The notes below the pieces were generated by a model that had not been told where the DNA came from, did no database searches, and saw only the letters and a program-made list of their open reading frames with translations. A program made the position numbers and the translations under genes. DNA of 64,000 nt from Morinoia aosen (taxonomy: Eukaryota > Arthropoda > Malacostraca > Amphipoda > Talitridae). Positions within the stretch are counted from its first letter, which is position 1; every line of letters begins with the position of its first letter. Positions 12,685-23,989 of this stretch are shown one piece after another. The stretch covers positions 34,283,732-34,347,731 of the forward strand of contig CM059572.1 of assembly GCA_030386875.1 (NCBI GenBank), written 5' to 3'.

Positions 12685-12841
12685 ACCAAATTTTGTGAGC
12701 ACTCAAGCCATTTGCGCTTTTCATTCCAGGATTGTAGCTAGTGAAGCTAAACAGCTAGTTTATCAAAATATGAAAATAATCTGGGTATACACTGAATTCA
12801 GCCCATTTTTAGTTAGCAACCTGTATTTATCGTTGAAATAA

Positions 12842-14272
12842 GGATGTGTTAATAATGTTATAGCTACTTGGTTTTACAAATAGATTTGCAGCGGGGGAAC
12901 CCAATTCTTAGAAAAACGACTATTTTATCGTGCGTAAAACGTTCTGGTCTTTAATGGAATTGTTTCTAAAGCTTTCGAGCCGTCAGCAGCGCTACATCAG
13001 TAGACATCTAAAAAACAATGTGAATCATGAAATTGTTAGATCTAAATAGTAAACATAGTACTTTCAATTTGAGAAAACTCATTACGGGAAAAAACATAGG
13101 GAAATAGTCTGGTTTCGCATGTTTTGTGCACTTTAACTCACAAAAGGAATTTTATCTTGCACTAAAATACTCATTACTACGGACGAGCCTTGGTTATTGT
13201 GAAGTAGCTTAGTTTATGAAGTGAAATGTAATAGTAATTGTAGCTATAAAATATGATCTCACGCGAAAATATGATGAACAAAAAGATAGTTTATTTCACT
13301 CTGCCCTTCATTTCACGGTCGCAAAATCAGAAAATTACTTGTGAAATTCGTAATTTATATACTAAGTTCTATCCGCAAATTGACATACGCATTACTTTCC
13401 GCAATTTTTTCAACATTGGCAGTTTTTCCGGTACGGCAATAGGATGCCTACTTTTTTGGGTAGCTGAGTGGTCTATAGATATACGTGTGGCCAGTGTGGG
13501 GCCACTTATTATGGTGAGACTGCTCGCCATTTTGCAACACGCATGGCTGAGCACAAGGGGGTGTCGGTCCGTATGGGAAATAGAGTGTCAAACCATTGCA
13601 CAGCAGTATAAGAGTTCATGCATTAGAATTTGACCATCCAATTCGCACTGATTATTTCAAAATAGTCTCAACTTGTGATAAAAATAGCCTTAAGTTACTA
13701 GAAAGTATCATAATTCATTAATTTAAACCAAGTCTCAATGATATGTCATCTTCTGCACCTCTAAATATCTTGTCCTAATTTTTTCATTTAATTTCCAATA
13801 CCAATATGTATTCATGTACTGTGTTTACCATGTTTCAATTTATAATTCCAGATATTGAAGATGAGTATGGATATGCTCGAAAGCTCTATTTTTAAAATAC
13901 ATCGTTAGATTTTGTGGAAGATGTTTTTACCCGCTTAGTTTTACTATATTGGATATTAGTTTTAGCCATGGCAGGTGAAGGGACATTCTTTGTGGTATTG
14001 TCTCCGAAACATTACGTTGAAATTACACATGAGCGCGCAAGAAGCAATACGTCACGAGCCTGAGATGAACTTTATTTATAAACATCTGAAAAGTAAACCG
14101 AATAAACATCAATTTACTGATCTTCTTTTCGAGTGCATTTTAATTACTTAATTGCGCTACCATAGGAGATTTGATTCTCGGTAACATTTAATCGTAAGTT
14201 TTCATTGATTTAATCTGTTTCTCATCAACTTTGATTGAAGTGGGATTGTCAGCTCTTAAACGTCGCTCTTAA
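12842..14272. other. No gene recognised
   Basis: The 126-codon open frame at 13253-13633 has no domain, no signal peptide and no splice context that I can support. No repeat was recognised. Confidence 0.4.
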
Positions 14273-14537
14273 CGCCTGTTTACCCGATCATTGAGTGCTC
14301 GCGTGAGCAGTGAAGAGAGGCGCAAGCCCCACCCACTTTTTCTCGCTTATTGCGCATTTACGTGCTCAAAGACAGTTCGGCTGTAATGATACTGTCAAGC
14401 TCTGGCCAGCGTCATGAAAACAAGCATAGTCCGCATTGTAATTGAGCAGTAAAAGCGCCTGAAGCGATAGCAAATGGGCGGGGTTTGAGCCTCTCTTCAC
14501 TGCTCAAGAGCTTACTCAGTGATCGTGTCAACAGGCC
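14273..14537. mobile_element. Small inverted-repeat element (MITE-like)
   Basis: The left end GCCTGTTTACCCGATCATTG and the reverse complement of the right end GCCTGTTGACACGATCACTG match with few changes. The similarity continues inward through GAGCAGTGAAGAGAGGC for about 65 bases. There is no ORF. The exact ends and a target duplication could not be fixed. Confidence 0.65.
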
Positions 14538-14690
14538 CTTACGCTCAGGTTATAACTCTTTTTCGGACTCAAAATCAAATAATCAGCAGTCTTTTACTTT
14601 TCGAATGTTTATTTTAACATATTATTTCGTACTGATAAAACCTGATGCAAACAAAACAGCGAGTTAGTTTCCTGGAAACATGGATTGGAA

Positions 14691-14779
14691 CTTTTTTGCC
14701 GCCTGCATGCATGTTTTTCGCCGCCCAAGTAATTAAATAACTTGGGCGGCAAAAAATATGCATGCTTCGGCGAAAAAAT
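14691..14779. repeat. Long hairpin
   Basis: The arms contain CGCCGCCCAAGT and ACTTGGGCGGC around a short AATTAAATA loop. They continue outward through GCATGCAT and a second TTTTTTGCCG / CGGCGAAAAAA pair, giving arms of about 40 bases with small mismatches. Confidence 0.8.
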
Positions 14780-15312
14780 TAGACTGGGTATGAGGTAACC
14801 CTCGGCAGTTTCAAAGAGCTTGGGTACTATGCTTCTTGTTCGGAATTACCAACACTTCCAAGACTTCCAAATTTCGTTTAATACGAATTCTTCGATCACA
14901 TTTGTAGGAAATACATCAACTTAAACGTTGTGCAAAAGTTATACATCATTATGCTGTCAATTCTAAAACTGTACTTATACGGTGGGTTTTTTTCCTCTGG
15001 ACACGATGGGTTTAATAGTACGTAACGAAATATAGGTAACAGGGAAAAATTTTTTTTTCACAATTCCCAACTCGCGATTTTCTCAATTTCACCGAAAATA
15101 GTCACGGAATATGTGTTTCTAATTTAATTTAAATTAATTTTTTTACATTTTAATAGAACCATTTTCTCGAAAACATTTGTTTAAGTTAATTCATGAACTG
15201 TCTGCGAGATTTTTATCTTACTTTTCGAGTACTTTTTCGTGATATAGATTTTTAGGGAAAAATTATTCATGATTGCGAGAATGACAAGAACTTTTCAAAA
15301 GCTCCAACCTAG

Positions 15313-16811
15313 GGAGCCGGAGAACGCAAATGATGGAAACACTTCAAATGACTTACATTTCTTCCACTCGCGAGGAGGCACTTCGCCTGACCTAAATCCG
15401 CACCTCCAGATCGACCTCGGAAAGAGGTACGCTGTCTACAAAATTTCCTTTCTGCCTCGCATTCAAGAAAATGCATTTTGGGTTGCTAAACGCCGCGGTG
15501 AAAATCTCACAGTAAGTTTTCGGTAGATATACACACACATCTCTTGATCGTGCGCCTTTATTCCAAACAAATCTCTTGATCATGTCCCTTTATTTCACAC
15601 ACACATCTCTTGATCGTGTCCCTTTATTTCTCATAAAAAATAATTTTTCATAATTTCTTATTGGTGCTGTGTAATTTTATAAACATTGTAGCCGTAAAAC
15701 GCAAAAATAAAAATTCATGAAGTAAATAAAAGTAATGACTCCATGTTGATATTTGTGTCTGTGGATTCTTACTGAGCATCTTCGGCAGCGTCATAGACAA
15801 AAGGAAAGATAACGGGTATTTTATCCCAGATTATGTAAGTTCTAGATGATGCTATATAGATGAAAAAATTTCTCAGACACCTTAAACAATTTAAACAATT
15901 TAAACAATTTATTTACCACAGGAGATACAGAGGTAGAATGTTTCTTAAGTCTAGTACAATGGTCAAATTTGAATATAGCTACCTGTGGGCCCGAATAAGT
16001 TCAGCGACTTCTGGGGCATCCTACCATCACGTTATTCTAAGGTGTACAATACTGTTTAACCTAACTCACTTAACCTAGTTTCGCATTAGACTGATCAGTG
16101 AGATAATTTACTCGATATCAGATATTTCATTTTACGACATAGGTCATATGGACTATATTCAACAGTACATTCGATAAACGATGTAAGAGTAGACTGAATA
16201 TCGGCGATATCACCCATGGCACATTACATTATGGAAACAGTCATGTAGGAGACAAGATTTGACTTGGTGATCTTACACGACTAATATTTCGATAGGAAAT
16301 GAGACTCAAGATTTCTTTTGAATACCTTGTGAGAATTACTATCACGGATCTCCGCAGGTATTGAGTTCCAAGTTTTAGTTCCAACGAAGAGGATACTGTG
16401 TTGCGACCGGGCCTTTGAATAATAAGGAAGCATGAACTTATTATTCAAAGGCCCGGTCGCAACACAGTATCTTAAAAACATTTGTTTTTAATGAATAACG
16501 GGAACAATGCCAAGACATTTTATTATTTTGGTACTGTAGAAAAGTTATAGAGTTGCTATTTAATTTTCCTAAAGATCTACTTGGGCTCGACGGAGGTGAC
16601 GGACGGCAACTACGCTGGCGTGTACGAGCAGCTGCTGTTCATCGAGTCCCAGAACGTGACAGCTCCCGGGCAGCTCGGCTGGCTGCACGTTGAAGCGCCC
16701 ACCCCCAAGTGCGGCCATTACCTCGTCGTCAAGAAAGAGCACACCCCATCAAATGAAACATTCATGCCGTTGGAAATTAGTGAAATTAAGGTGTACACTA
16801 AAGATCTGTAA
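15313..16811 (+). CDS. Discoidin (F5/8 type C) domain protein, copy B, 2 visible exons
   Basis: Exons 15313-15511 and 16575-16811 (stop TAA) correspond exactly in length (199 and 237 bases), phase (2 in, 0 between) and splice context (CTAG|GGA; CACA|GTAAGT; AAAG|ATC) to exons 2 and 3 of copy A. The product carries NANDGN, LQIDLG, FLPR, HYLVV and LEISEIKVY. The GRY seen in copy A is HY here. No first exon equivalent to 61-163 was found between 4622 and 15312, so the copy may be 5'-truncated, may use the weak candidate at 12770, or may have a diverged first exon. The single intron (15512-16574) was enlarged by the LINE at 15882-16471. Intact frames argue against long-standing pseudogene status. 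Confidence 0.68.
15529..15629. repeat. ~35-bp tandem repeat, 3 copies
   Basis: Three imperfect copies of CAnATCTCTTGATCRTGYSCCTTTATT in the copy B intron, just after the donor site. Confidence 0.8.
15882..16471 (-). mobile_element. 5'-truncated, 5'-inverted LINE, copy 2
   Basis: On the minus strand the element ends at 15882 in three to four repeats of the 9-base tail unit. It carries the last ~55 codons of ORF2 (WNSIPAEIRDSNSHKVF, stop at 16281). At its 5' edge the sequence folds back: 16392-16425 and 16438-16471 are perfect 34-base inverted copies, so the distal 34 bases are in the opposite orientation. This is the pattern expected from twin priming. It lies inside the copy B intron. Confidence 0.85.
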
Positions 16812-19058
16812 AATTATGAGCTAAATTCTGCATTTGCGACGTACGTATAAGCAGTGATACTTAATCTGCTTGAGATCGCAAGAATCCTGTTTTTAAGTCG
16901 AACAACTGGCTAAATGATGATATTGAAGAATTCGTTATAAATCGAAGAACGTTTAATGAATCGTGAGCATCAAATCACCGACGCATGAGACACCAGATAG
17001 GTAACAGTGCAATTTTTATTCAAATTCCGAAGAAAAGCTGGAAACGCAAAATTCTTTTTACTTTTTCAATAACTCGAATTATTGTGGGACGAACCATGCA
17101 TTGGAATGGGGAAAATGCTAAAATGTTAAAATCGTGTGTAATTTATTGAACCAAAGTGACTAATAACACAAATTTGATAGTGATTTGTATTGTATGTTTC
17201 TACATGCAATGTAATTTGAAGGATATAACAAAGCATACAAGTCCTATTGAGATATGAACAAAAACTACTGATTAATTTGGAAAAGTGTTGGTACGGAAAG
17301 TTGAACGTTTAGTTTTGATATATTTCCTCAGGGATAAAAGAAAATAATTGTCGCTCTCAGACGGCTCATTTTCGACATAAATTCGATAAGGCGATGACCA
17401 CGTCAATAATATCACTATATCTGATTAAATCAAAAATTTGGAGCCTATGTTATCATTTTTCTGTTGAGGCATAGTCTGATGACCAAAGATCAGGTGCTCA
17501 AATATGTTATTGCCTTGACCAGAAAAAACGAACTAAAGAAGAAAATATAACTGAGAAACCCATCTGTTTCTTAGTGCACTATCTAAGACACATTTTTAGC
17601 ATAGAAAACTTATAAAATCTACGCGCGTGACTTCAAATAGGTATAATATCAGTTTTGTGATTTATCTCTGCAATAGAATAAAAAACTCATACAAATTTCA
17701 GCAAGCATAGACAGCAGATAATCTGCCCATAACAATTTTTGGTGAAGAAGAATCAGCTGATGTTACTGAAAAACAGAGCTTCGTATTTTGGTTTCACTTT
17801 GAATAAGCTCTCCCATGTCATCTGTGCGAAGCCGAGTACTCTTACAAAGAGATAGTATAGCTTTTGAGGCATCTGTGACAATTTCATGGTGTTGAAACAT
17901 AGAAACTTGGCATCAGACAGGTACCTAATCGTACAAGAGAGCCATACTTTTAGAGCTAGTGTGCGCATCGTAGTTATTTATCGTCTTCAAATGTTGTGTT
18001 TGTTTCGCAGAAATCGTAGACTGACCATAGCTAGTAGAAACCAACGATTAATATATTTCCTGTTGTTTATCTATGCACACAAACTGCCCTATTAAACAAA
18101 CGATAAAGTATTCTATCTGTTTAGAAGTGTAAATCGACAAAACAAAACTAACGACGTTGAAGCCACCGTAGCAAAAAAGTGTGAACCTACCATAATTTTC
18201 TTACTCTGGTGCACCTTGCTGTAAATTGAGCAATGCCTTCATAAACAGGACTAGCAGGTATGTTTTGTCATGAATACTTCCACTGGATAGGTTACCGAGC
18301 GAGCTTCTGTGCTCTGCTATAGAAGCCATTGCTCCGCCGTGCCATTTTCATCCAAACTTTTTTGCCTTGTCATCCATAATTCTAGCCGTCCGAGAGTAGC
18401 TTCTGCATGGGCGGCCCAAATTATTGATACAACGGAGAAAATGTTAGACTGGGGAGAGCGAGATGAGCATCATTTTCACACCTGGAGCTGAATTTTCAAC
18501 ACGTTGATTACGTTTGCGCGGTTGTAACAGTTAGTCAAGTTAAGTTGTGAGTAGCTGAATTAAAAACTGACTTTCCTGTTCGAATGCATTTCTATACACG
18601 AAAATTATATGAGCGATAGCATTTCACCTTGTACACAAAGATTTATTTTGAATCAAGGTAGTGGAATAATTTAAATGTTATTTATTGATACCGGTCTGTA
18701 AATGCGCTGTATACTGGTGGTACACAAATGTAGTCAATGTGTTAAACTGGATGCCTCTGATACCCGCGACATGCCAGGATTTTTGAACCGCGGGTGCATT
18801 TGAGACCGGATTACGTTGTCGTAGGGATAAAACTGACAGTGATAGTTTTGAATCAAATTAAAATAATTTACGCTGTTTTCTACACCGTTGCACGATGTAA
18901 ATCGTTCAAAAATCCGGAGCCAGAAAGAGTATCACATTGAGGTAATTAATGCTAAGCATTACGGTTATCTTTTTGGAACTTTTCAAGGAAAGATTTGTTA
19001 GTCTTCGTGCGAACATATCGCTTATTAATGATAACCGTGTGTTAACACCGATCTTTCG
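16812..19058. other. No gene recognised
   Basis: Copy B 3' flank. AATAAA at 17677-17682 is a distant polyadenylation candidate. The rest is AT-rich with no supported exon or repeat. Confidence 0.4.
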
Positions 19059-19174
19059 ATGAAAATTGTAATACTTTTAGAACATTGCATTTTACTGTTC
19101 GTGAGTGGTAATTATTTACTGTCACTCACTAATGAGGGAACATCAGAAAACGTTACATCGTCGGAGTTTAAATG
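19059..19174 (+). CDS. Candidate signal-peptide first exon of a third discoidin paralog
   Basis: From ATG at 19059 the frame encodes a short positive start (MK), a hydrophobic stretch (IVILLEHCILLFVSG) and a polar segment ending SSEFKW. The coding part stops two bases into the Trp codon at a consensus donor (AAATG|GTGAGT). Copy A exon 1 ends GDFNW at the same phase and codon (AACTG|GTGAGC), and exons 2 of both copies begin with the G that completes Trp. So this exon could splice onto a discoidin exon 2. None was found downstream before the transposon at 20869. It may be a gene remnant, or its partner exons may be diverged or displaced. Confidence 0.42.
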
Positions 19175-19431
19175 GTGAGTTAATGGCATTAACATATTTT
19201 GCACGAAGTGTATGACCCTTAGAAGATAGTCAGCAAGTTGTGTTATTCATTCCTCAAGAGTTAAATCACTCTCAGAAGCCAAGACTTAGTGTCTTTTTTG
19301 CTTGAAGACGCAGATATTTAATGGTTTTCCCGTACTGGATGTAAGCTGAAGAATGTTAAATCAATTTCTTTTTCAATTTTTCAACTTTAAACACGAGATG
19401 TTAGATCAACTAGGAGCAATCATATCCGCTT

Positions 19432-19525
19432 TACAATCGCTCTACAATCGCTTCACAATCGCTCCACAATCGCTTCACAATCGCTCTACAATCGCTCCAC
19501 AATCGCTCCACAATTGCTCCACAAT
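19432..19525. repeat. 11-bp tandem repeat, ~9 copies
   Basis: Repeats of ACAATCGCTYC with C/T variants (CTCTACAATCG, TTCACAATCG, CTCCACAATTG). Confidence 0.9.
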
Positions 19526-20156
19526 TACTGATCAACCCTTTCCTTGAAGTAGACTTTATTTTATGAGAGCACAGAAAATGGCATATTAGTAATCGAAAAT
19601 TGACGACCACCCACATCAAAGATCGCCACAGTCCATTTTCTGAATTTGACACAAAGTCGGCGATTGACATTATCGTTCTTATAGTTTCCTTTGAAATGAA
19701 CGTAAATACTCTTAATACGCAAGAATTCAAATGCTTTCGCTAGAAATCTCGTTTTAAAATCAATTAGAAATCAGTACTTTGTTCATGAATTTGTTTAATT
19801 ACGACAGTCAAGTGCATCGCTCCGTTTGTATTTTCGTTGATTTTTCAGTTTAACGCACATAATGAAAAACCAACGAATGTTCAAACGACGGAACTATGCA
19901 CTTGACGGAACGCCACGTATCTATCCTCCGTGAATCTTCTCTTCCTCAACGTCATCTTCAATGTTCCCAAAATACTATTCGACTCTCTGATGTAGAAACA
20001 TGCACTAGGAATGTGAGCGAATATCCGTGAGAATATCTTGGTGGAGTAGCAAATCATGTAAAGAGAATGTTTTATTCGTTTTATTATTCAGTTCAGTTGG
20101 AAATCAATACACACAGAAGTGTTGCGAGAATGCAGTCCTCATAAAGTTATTACTCC

Positions 20157-20400
20157 TCAAATATCACGCAGAGTTTCTTCTACCGCACAACTGCAGTTCG
20201 CATGAAATCATAACTTAAGCACAAAACGTTGCTTGAAGTTACTTCCACAGCGTTGGTGTGGTTCACATTAAATTATAACTACCACACACACATATTACAT
20301 GGAGTTAGTTGTACCACGCAAGTGAAGTCATAACTACCACCTAAATATTACATGAAATTACTTTTACCTCACAACTGCAGTACACAATGTTGAAACTATA
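20157..20400. repeat. Imperfect ~62-bp tandem repetition
   Basis: Three to four diverged units share CATAACTACCAC / CACAACTGCAGT and TTACATGRARTTAnTT motifs. No ORF. Confidence 0.5.
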
Positions 20401-20868
20401 GCTTTCTCTCATGACGTATCCAGTGACGCTCAAGTACGAACAGTAAAAAGAATCTGTCTCCAATACAATAAAGACTTTACTCATTAACAAAAGAGAATGT
20501 TTTATTAGTAATTTAAGCTATTTCTGCGGTGAGAATCGAACGAATTCGATTCAATTTAGAAATTAGATTCGAATAATTATTTATGTGAACCACTCTTTAA
20601 TTTTTTGGCTATAAATTAATAAAAGCACAAGTGCTCTCTCGGGAGATACTATAGGAGTATTCGAAGTGAAGAACAAGTTTCGACGATTGTGAAAATAACA
20701 TAAAAACAGTTTATAGCCAACAAAACTAACACATAATATCAGGTACAACAAGTTATGTTTTAAAAATCGTCCCTCTAATATGATAGTTGAGCCACTGGTT
20801 GCCATAATACCCGACGTTCACTAATATTGACGCTTCAATAATAACTGATTAAAAGAACCGGTCTAGTA

Positions 20869-21036
20869 TACAGGGTGTTTCAAAAATACACGGCATAATT
20901 TCAGGTATGTATTTCCCACATGTAGACAATCAAAATAGTTCATTACAACATATGTCCGGAAATGCTTCATTTCCGAGTTATGGCCTTCACAACATTGAAA
21001 TTCACCGGAACGTTTTTCTTTCCGCAGGTCGTTGCC
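20869..21036. repeat. Left terminal inverted repeat (168 bp)
   Basis: Starts TACAGGGTGTTTCAAAAATA and ends GGTCGTTGCC. It is the exact reverse complement of 22195-22362. Confidence 0.95.
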
Positions 21037-21037
21037 A

Positions 21038-22105
21038 TTACAGAAGATGTTCAAAATGACCACCTCCTGCTTGAATACAGACCTCACATCGATGTCTCAT
21101 TGACCTGCGAACACGATCCCACACTCCAGGAATGTTGCGTATGTCCTCAGAGCGTGCCACAATTCGATTCCGAAGGGATTCCAAATCAGGCACCGGAGAC
21201 GAATAAACCAATGATTTTAAATGGCCCCACAAGTAGAAATCGAGAGGGTTCAGATCAGGTGAGCGTGGAGGCCAAGCAATTGGGCCACCTCTACCTATCC
21301 ATCGATCAGGAAATCTTCGATCCAAGTACCGGCGAGCCGTACGACTGAAGTGTGCAGGAGCGCCGTCATGCAAGAAGTGAGCGTGCTGACGATCGATCAG
21401 TGGAGTGTCGTCATAAACATCAGGTATGATGTTTTCCAGGAAGTTTGTGTACGCCTGCCCCGTAAGTCTGTTTACAAGTACATGGGGTCCAACTAACCGA
21501 TCACCAATGATACCGGCCCACATGTTGAGGGAGAACCGCACCTGGTGATGAGATACAACAGTTGCATTTGGGTTTTCATACGCCCATACATGCTGATTGT
21601 GGAGATTTGTTATGCCATCTCGTGTGAACTGTGCTTCATCTGTAAATAATACTAAGGCAGGAAAGTTCGGATTTGCAGCACATTGCTGCAAGAACCACTG
21701 ACAGTGCCTAACTCGTGCAGGGTAATCTGCTGGTGACAGCGCCTGTACACGTTGCAAATGGTAAGGATACAATTGATACTCTTTCAGCAGTCTCCAGACA
21801 GTCGTAAGGGGAACATTCACTTGCAACGCTAACCTTCGTGTGCTGATAGAAGGAGTTCTGTTCACAATCTCCAGAATCTCCTCCTGTTCTTCTGGAGTTG
21901 TAGATCTTGGTCGTCCCCTTCCCAATCCAGGAGAGTCAAATTTTCCATACTCGCACAGACGCTGATGGAGACTTACAAATGTCTTCCGATCTGGACATTG
22001 TCGCTGTGGGTACCTCTCCTGGTACAAACGACGAGCCAGCGCAGCATTGCCGTCTGCCTTACCGTAGATCAAGTGTATCTCTGCCAGCTCCTGATTTGTG
22101 TACAT
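21038..22105 (-). CDS. Transposase, DD41D-type Tc1/mariner family
   Basis: A 355-aa uninterrupted ORF. The ATG at 22105 (MYTNQELAEI) is chosen because the upstream extension starts at GTG. The N-terminal ~110 residues are the DUF4817-type helix-turn-helix region often fused to these transposases (NAALARRLYQERYPQR; GRGRPRSTTPEEQ; TRRLALQVNVPLTTVWRLL). The catalytic DDE/D domain follows: Asp156 in LFTDEAQF, Asp247 in HDGAPAHFS, and Asp289 in SPDLNPLDFYLW. There are 41 residues between the second and third acidic residues, so the triad reads DD41D, unlike the usual DD34E (Tc1) or DD34D (mariner). The enzyme would bind the 168-bp ends and cut and paste into TA. No stops or frameshifts are seen. 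Family assignment is strong; subfamily rests on spacing alone. Confidence 0.93.
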   Translation of the reverse strand: MYTNQELAEIHLIYGKADGNAALARRLYQERYPQRQCPDRKTFVSLHQRLCEYGKFDSPGLGRGRPRSTTPEEQEEILEIVNRTPSISTRRLALQVNVPLTTVWRLLKEYQLYPYHLQRVQALSPADYPARVRHCQWFLQQCAANPNFPALVLFTDEAQFTRDGITNLHNQHVWAYENPNATVVSHHQVRFSLNMWAGIIGDRLVGPHVLVNRLTGQAYTNFLENIIPDVYDDTPLIDRQHAHFLHDGAPAHFSRTARRYLDRRFPDRWIGRGGPIAWPPRSPDLNPLDFYLWGHLKSLVYSSPVPDLESLRNRIVARSEDIRNIPGVWDRVRRSMRHRCEVCIQAGGGHFEHLL

Positions 22106-22194
22106 GACACACAGTCGAACGCCAAACACAACACTGAATTTAACCTTCGCCTAGGAATGATCTGTCAGAGTGCCCTCTTAATGTGTCCTTTGAC

Positions 22195-22362
22195 GGCAAC
22201 GACCTGCGGAAAGAAAAACGTTCCGGTGAATTTCAATGTTGTGAAGGCCATAACTCGGAAATGAAGCATTTCCGGACATATGTTGTAATGAACTATTTTG
22301 ATTGTCTACATGTGGGAAATACATACCTGAAATTATGCCGTGTATTTTTGAAACACCCTGTA
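22195..22362. repeat. Right terminal inverted repeat (168 bp)
   Basis: Ends GAAACACCCTGTA, followed by the TA target base pair. Identical in reverse to the left repeat. Confidence 0.95.
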
Positions 22363-22364
22363 TA

Positions 22365-23989
22365 AATGAGCGTGCATCTAAAACAGAATGTTGACTGTTC
22401 ATGAAATCGATCGAATTGATCACGTCATGTATGCAGACACGCTCGCACCTGGACTTAGTGACAGATGTGCACTAGTCAAGGTCCACATGTTTACTACGTT
22501 ATCATGAATAAAGTGTGTTTCACTATACTATAATTCGTACTTTCATTTTTTCTCATTTCTGGTTGAATCGCACTGCACGGGGTTACGTTAAGGTTTAAAG
22601 ATAGTAGCGTGAATTTGCTGTCACCACCGGGTGAAACCTAGAACTAAAGATTAGTAATTAGTTATTTTGGTCGTGCGTGAACGATTATTTTTCTTGCTAG
22701 CGTCCGAGATTACATGGCTTGTGTTTCTCTGTATCGAGTTCAATGCGAGATGAGAGAGGAGAATCACCACCCCCGAATATTTGATACAATTATTTGGGAG
22801 GCAAATACGGAACGGCGGGAGCACGCGAGGCAAGGACTTTACGACCACACCGCTTCGAACACGGCAACTCAAAACTCACAAAATGTCTTTCAATTGATCG
22901 CCCAGAATGACACAACAATAGACTGTGTACCGACAGTCGGGAGTTGCTCCCGATATCACACCAATACGAGCGTCTCGGCCTCGGCCTACGCTCAAGCACG
23001 ATTCCCTATCCTTGATGATTGCTCAGAATGACAAAACAACAGACTGCGTGCAGACAGCCAACAATGCAATCCTATTATTTTGCAATCCCCGAAACCGAAC
23101 CCTGAAGAGTGTCTCACCCACACTCAACCCAAACCCTGACTTAGCAAGTGGATATTTGAGCAAGCTGAGTTCACAAGGGACGAACATGAAACAGAGGAAG
23201 CCACAACAATCAGAGCACCGTTCGGGTTTGAGTTTAACTGTGCTGTAAGCAATCTCGCCAACCTAGTTACTGATCCCGCTAAGTCCCTATCTCGTAATCG
23301 GAGACCGAAATAACATCTGCCCACTCGCTTTCGGGACCTGCCTCAGAGTGAGTCCTAATGATCCTCTTAATGAGGTCGTGAACAGCGCTCCCCACAAAAA
23401 GGGGGTTTTTGGGCAAAAAAAGGGGGGGGGGGGGGGGGAGGGGGGGATAGGTTTTGGGTAGGAGCCCGGCTTTCCCAGATCACCAAGACATGGCCAAATT
23501 AACGATTGGTCACACACTCTGTCTCTTCTAGTCGAGGCGGCGGCCGAAACCGTCAATCGTTTATATTAATATGTTGAGATTTTACAATCCCTGGCCAATT
23601 AACAGGGCCGGCGCTAACAAGCGCCAGCGTCTCTACGCTCCAAGACTTGATTATTTTATTACATCGTCATAAATGGAGCCGTCTTCGGCCTCGTATTCCC
23701 ATGCCGGCAATGTTTGGAAATAAGTGAAATTTCTATTTCATACAATCAAGTATAAATATAACCGTCGTACACGTCACCGGTATGAAGAATTTTACATTTA
23801 TGAAAGGGATAATCGGGATATCAATTACAAAATTTTCAGAGCTGAGCTATGCACTGTACCTCTGTCTATTAACCCAAGAATGCATTTAGCACGTAAATTA
23901 TGCACACATAACAAAATTTTACGCTGAAGTATAGGTAATAGAAAAACTCTTCGGCGGTTATCGTGAGCAACAGTTTGGTGTCCAAAAGG
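22365..23989. other. Unassigned; short internal duplication and poly-G tract
   Basis: A ~40-base segment (CAGAATGACAmAACAAyAGAC) occurs at about 22900 and 23025. A G-homopolymer run with one interruption lies at 23422-23446, which makes nearby base calls doubtful. Open frames here (e.g. 22714-23031) show no domain. Possibly decayed retroelement. Confidence 0.35.

Larger units (their letters stand above)
20867..22364 (-). mobile_element. Complete Tc1/mariner-superfamily transposon with 168-bp TIRs
   Basis: The element spans 20869-22362 and is flanked by TA on both sides (20867-20868 and 22363-22364), the expected target duplication. The terminal repeats 20869-21036 and 22195-22362 begin TACAGGGTGTTTC and are identical over 168 bases by eye. 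The transposase stop codon lies two bases from the left repeat. All parts needed for mobility appear intact, so the insertion is recent. Confidence 0.95.

Noticed and set aside
13253-13633. 126-codon gene
   Set aside because: No domain, signal or splice evidence, and composition is like the surrounding AT-rich DNA.
20962-21348. + strand frame across the transposon left end
   Set aside because: Starts in the terminal repeat and runs antisense to the transposase C-terminus.
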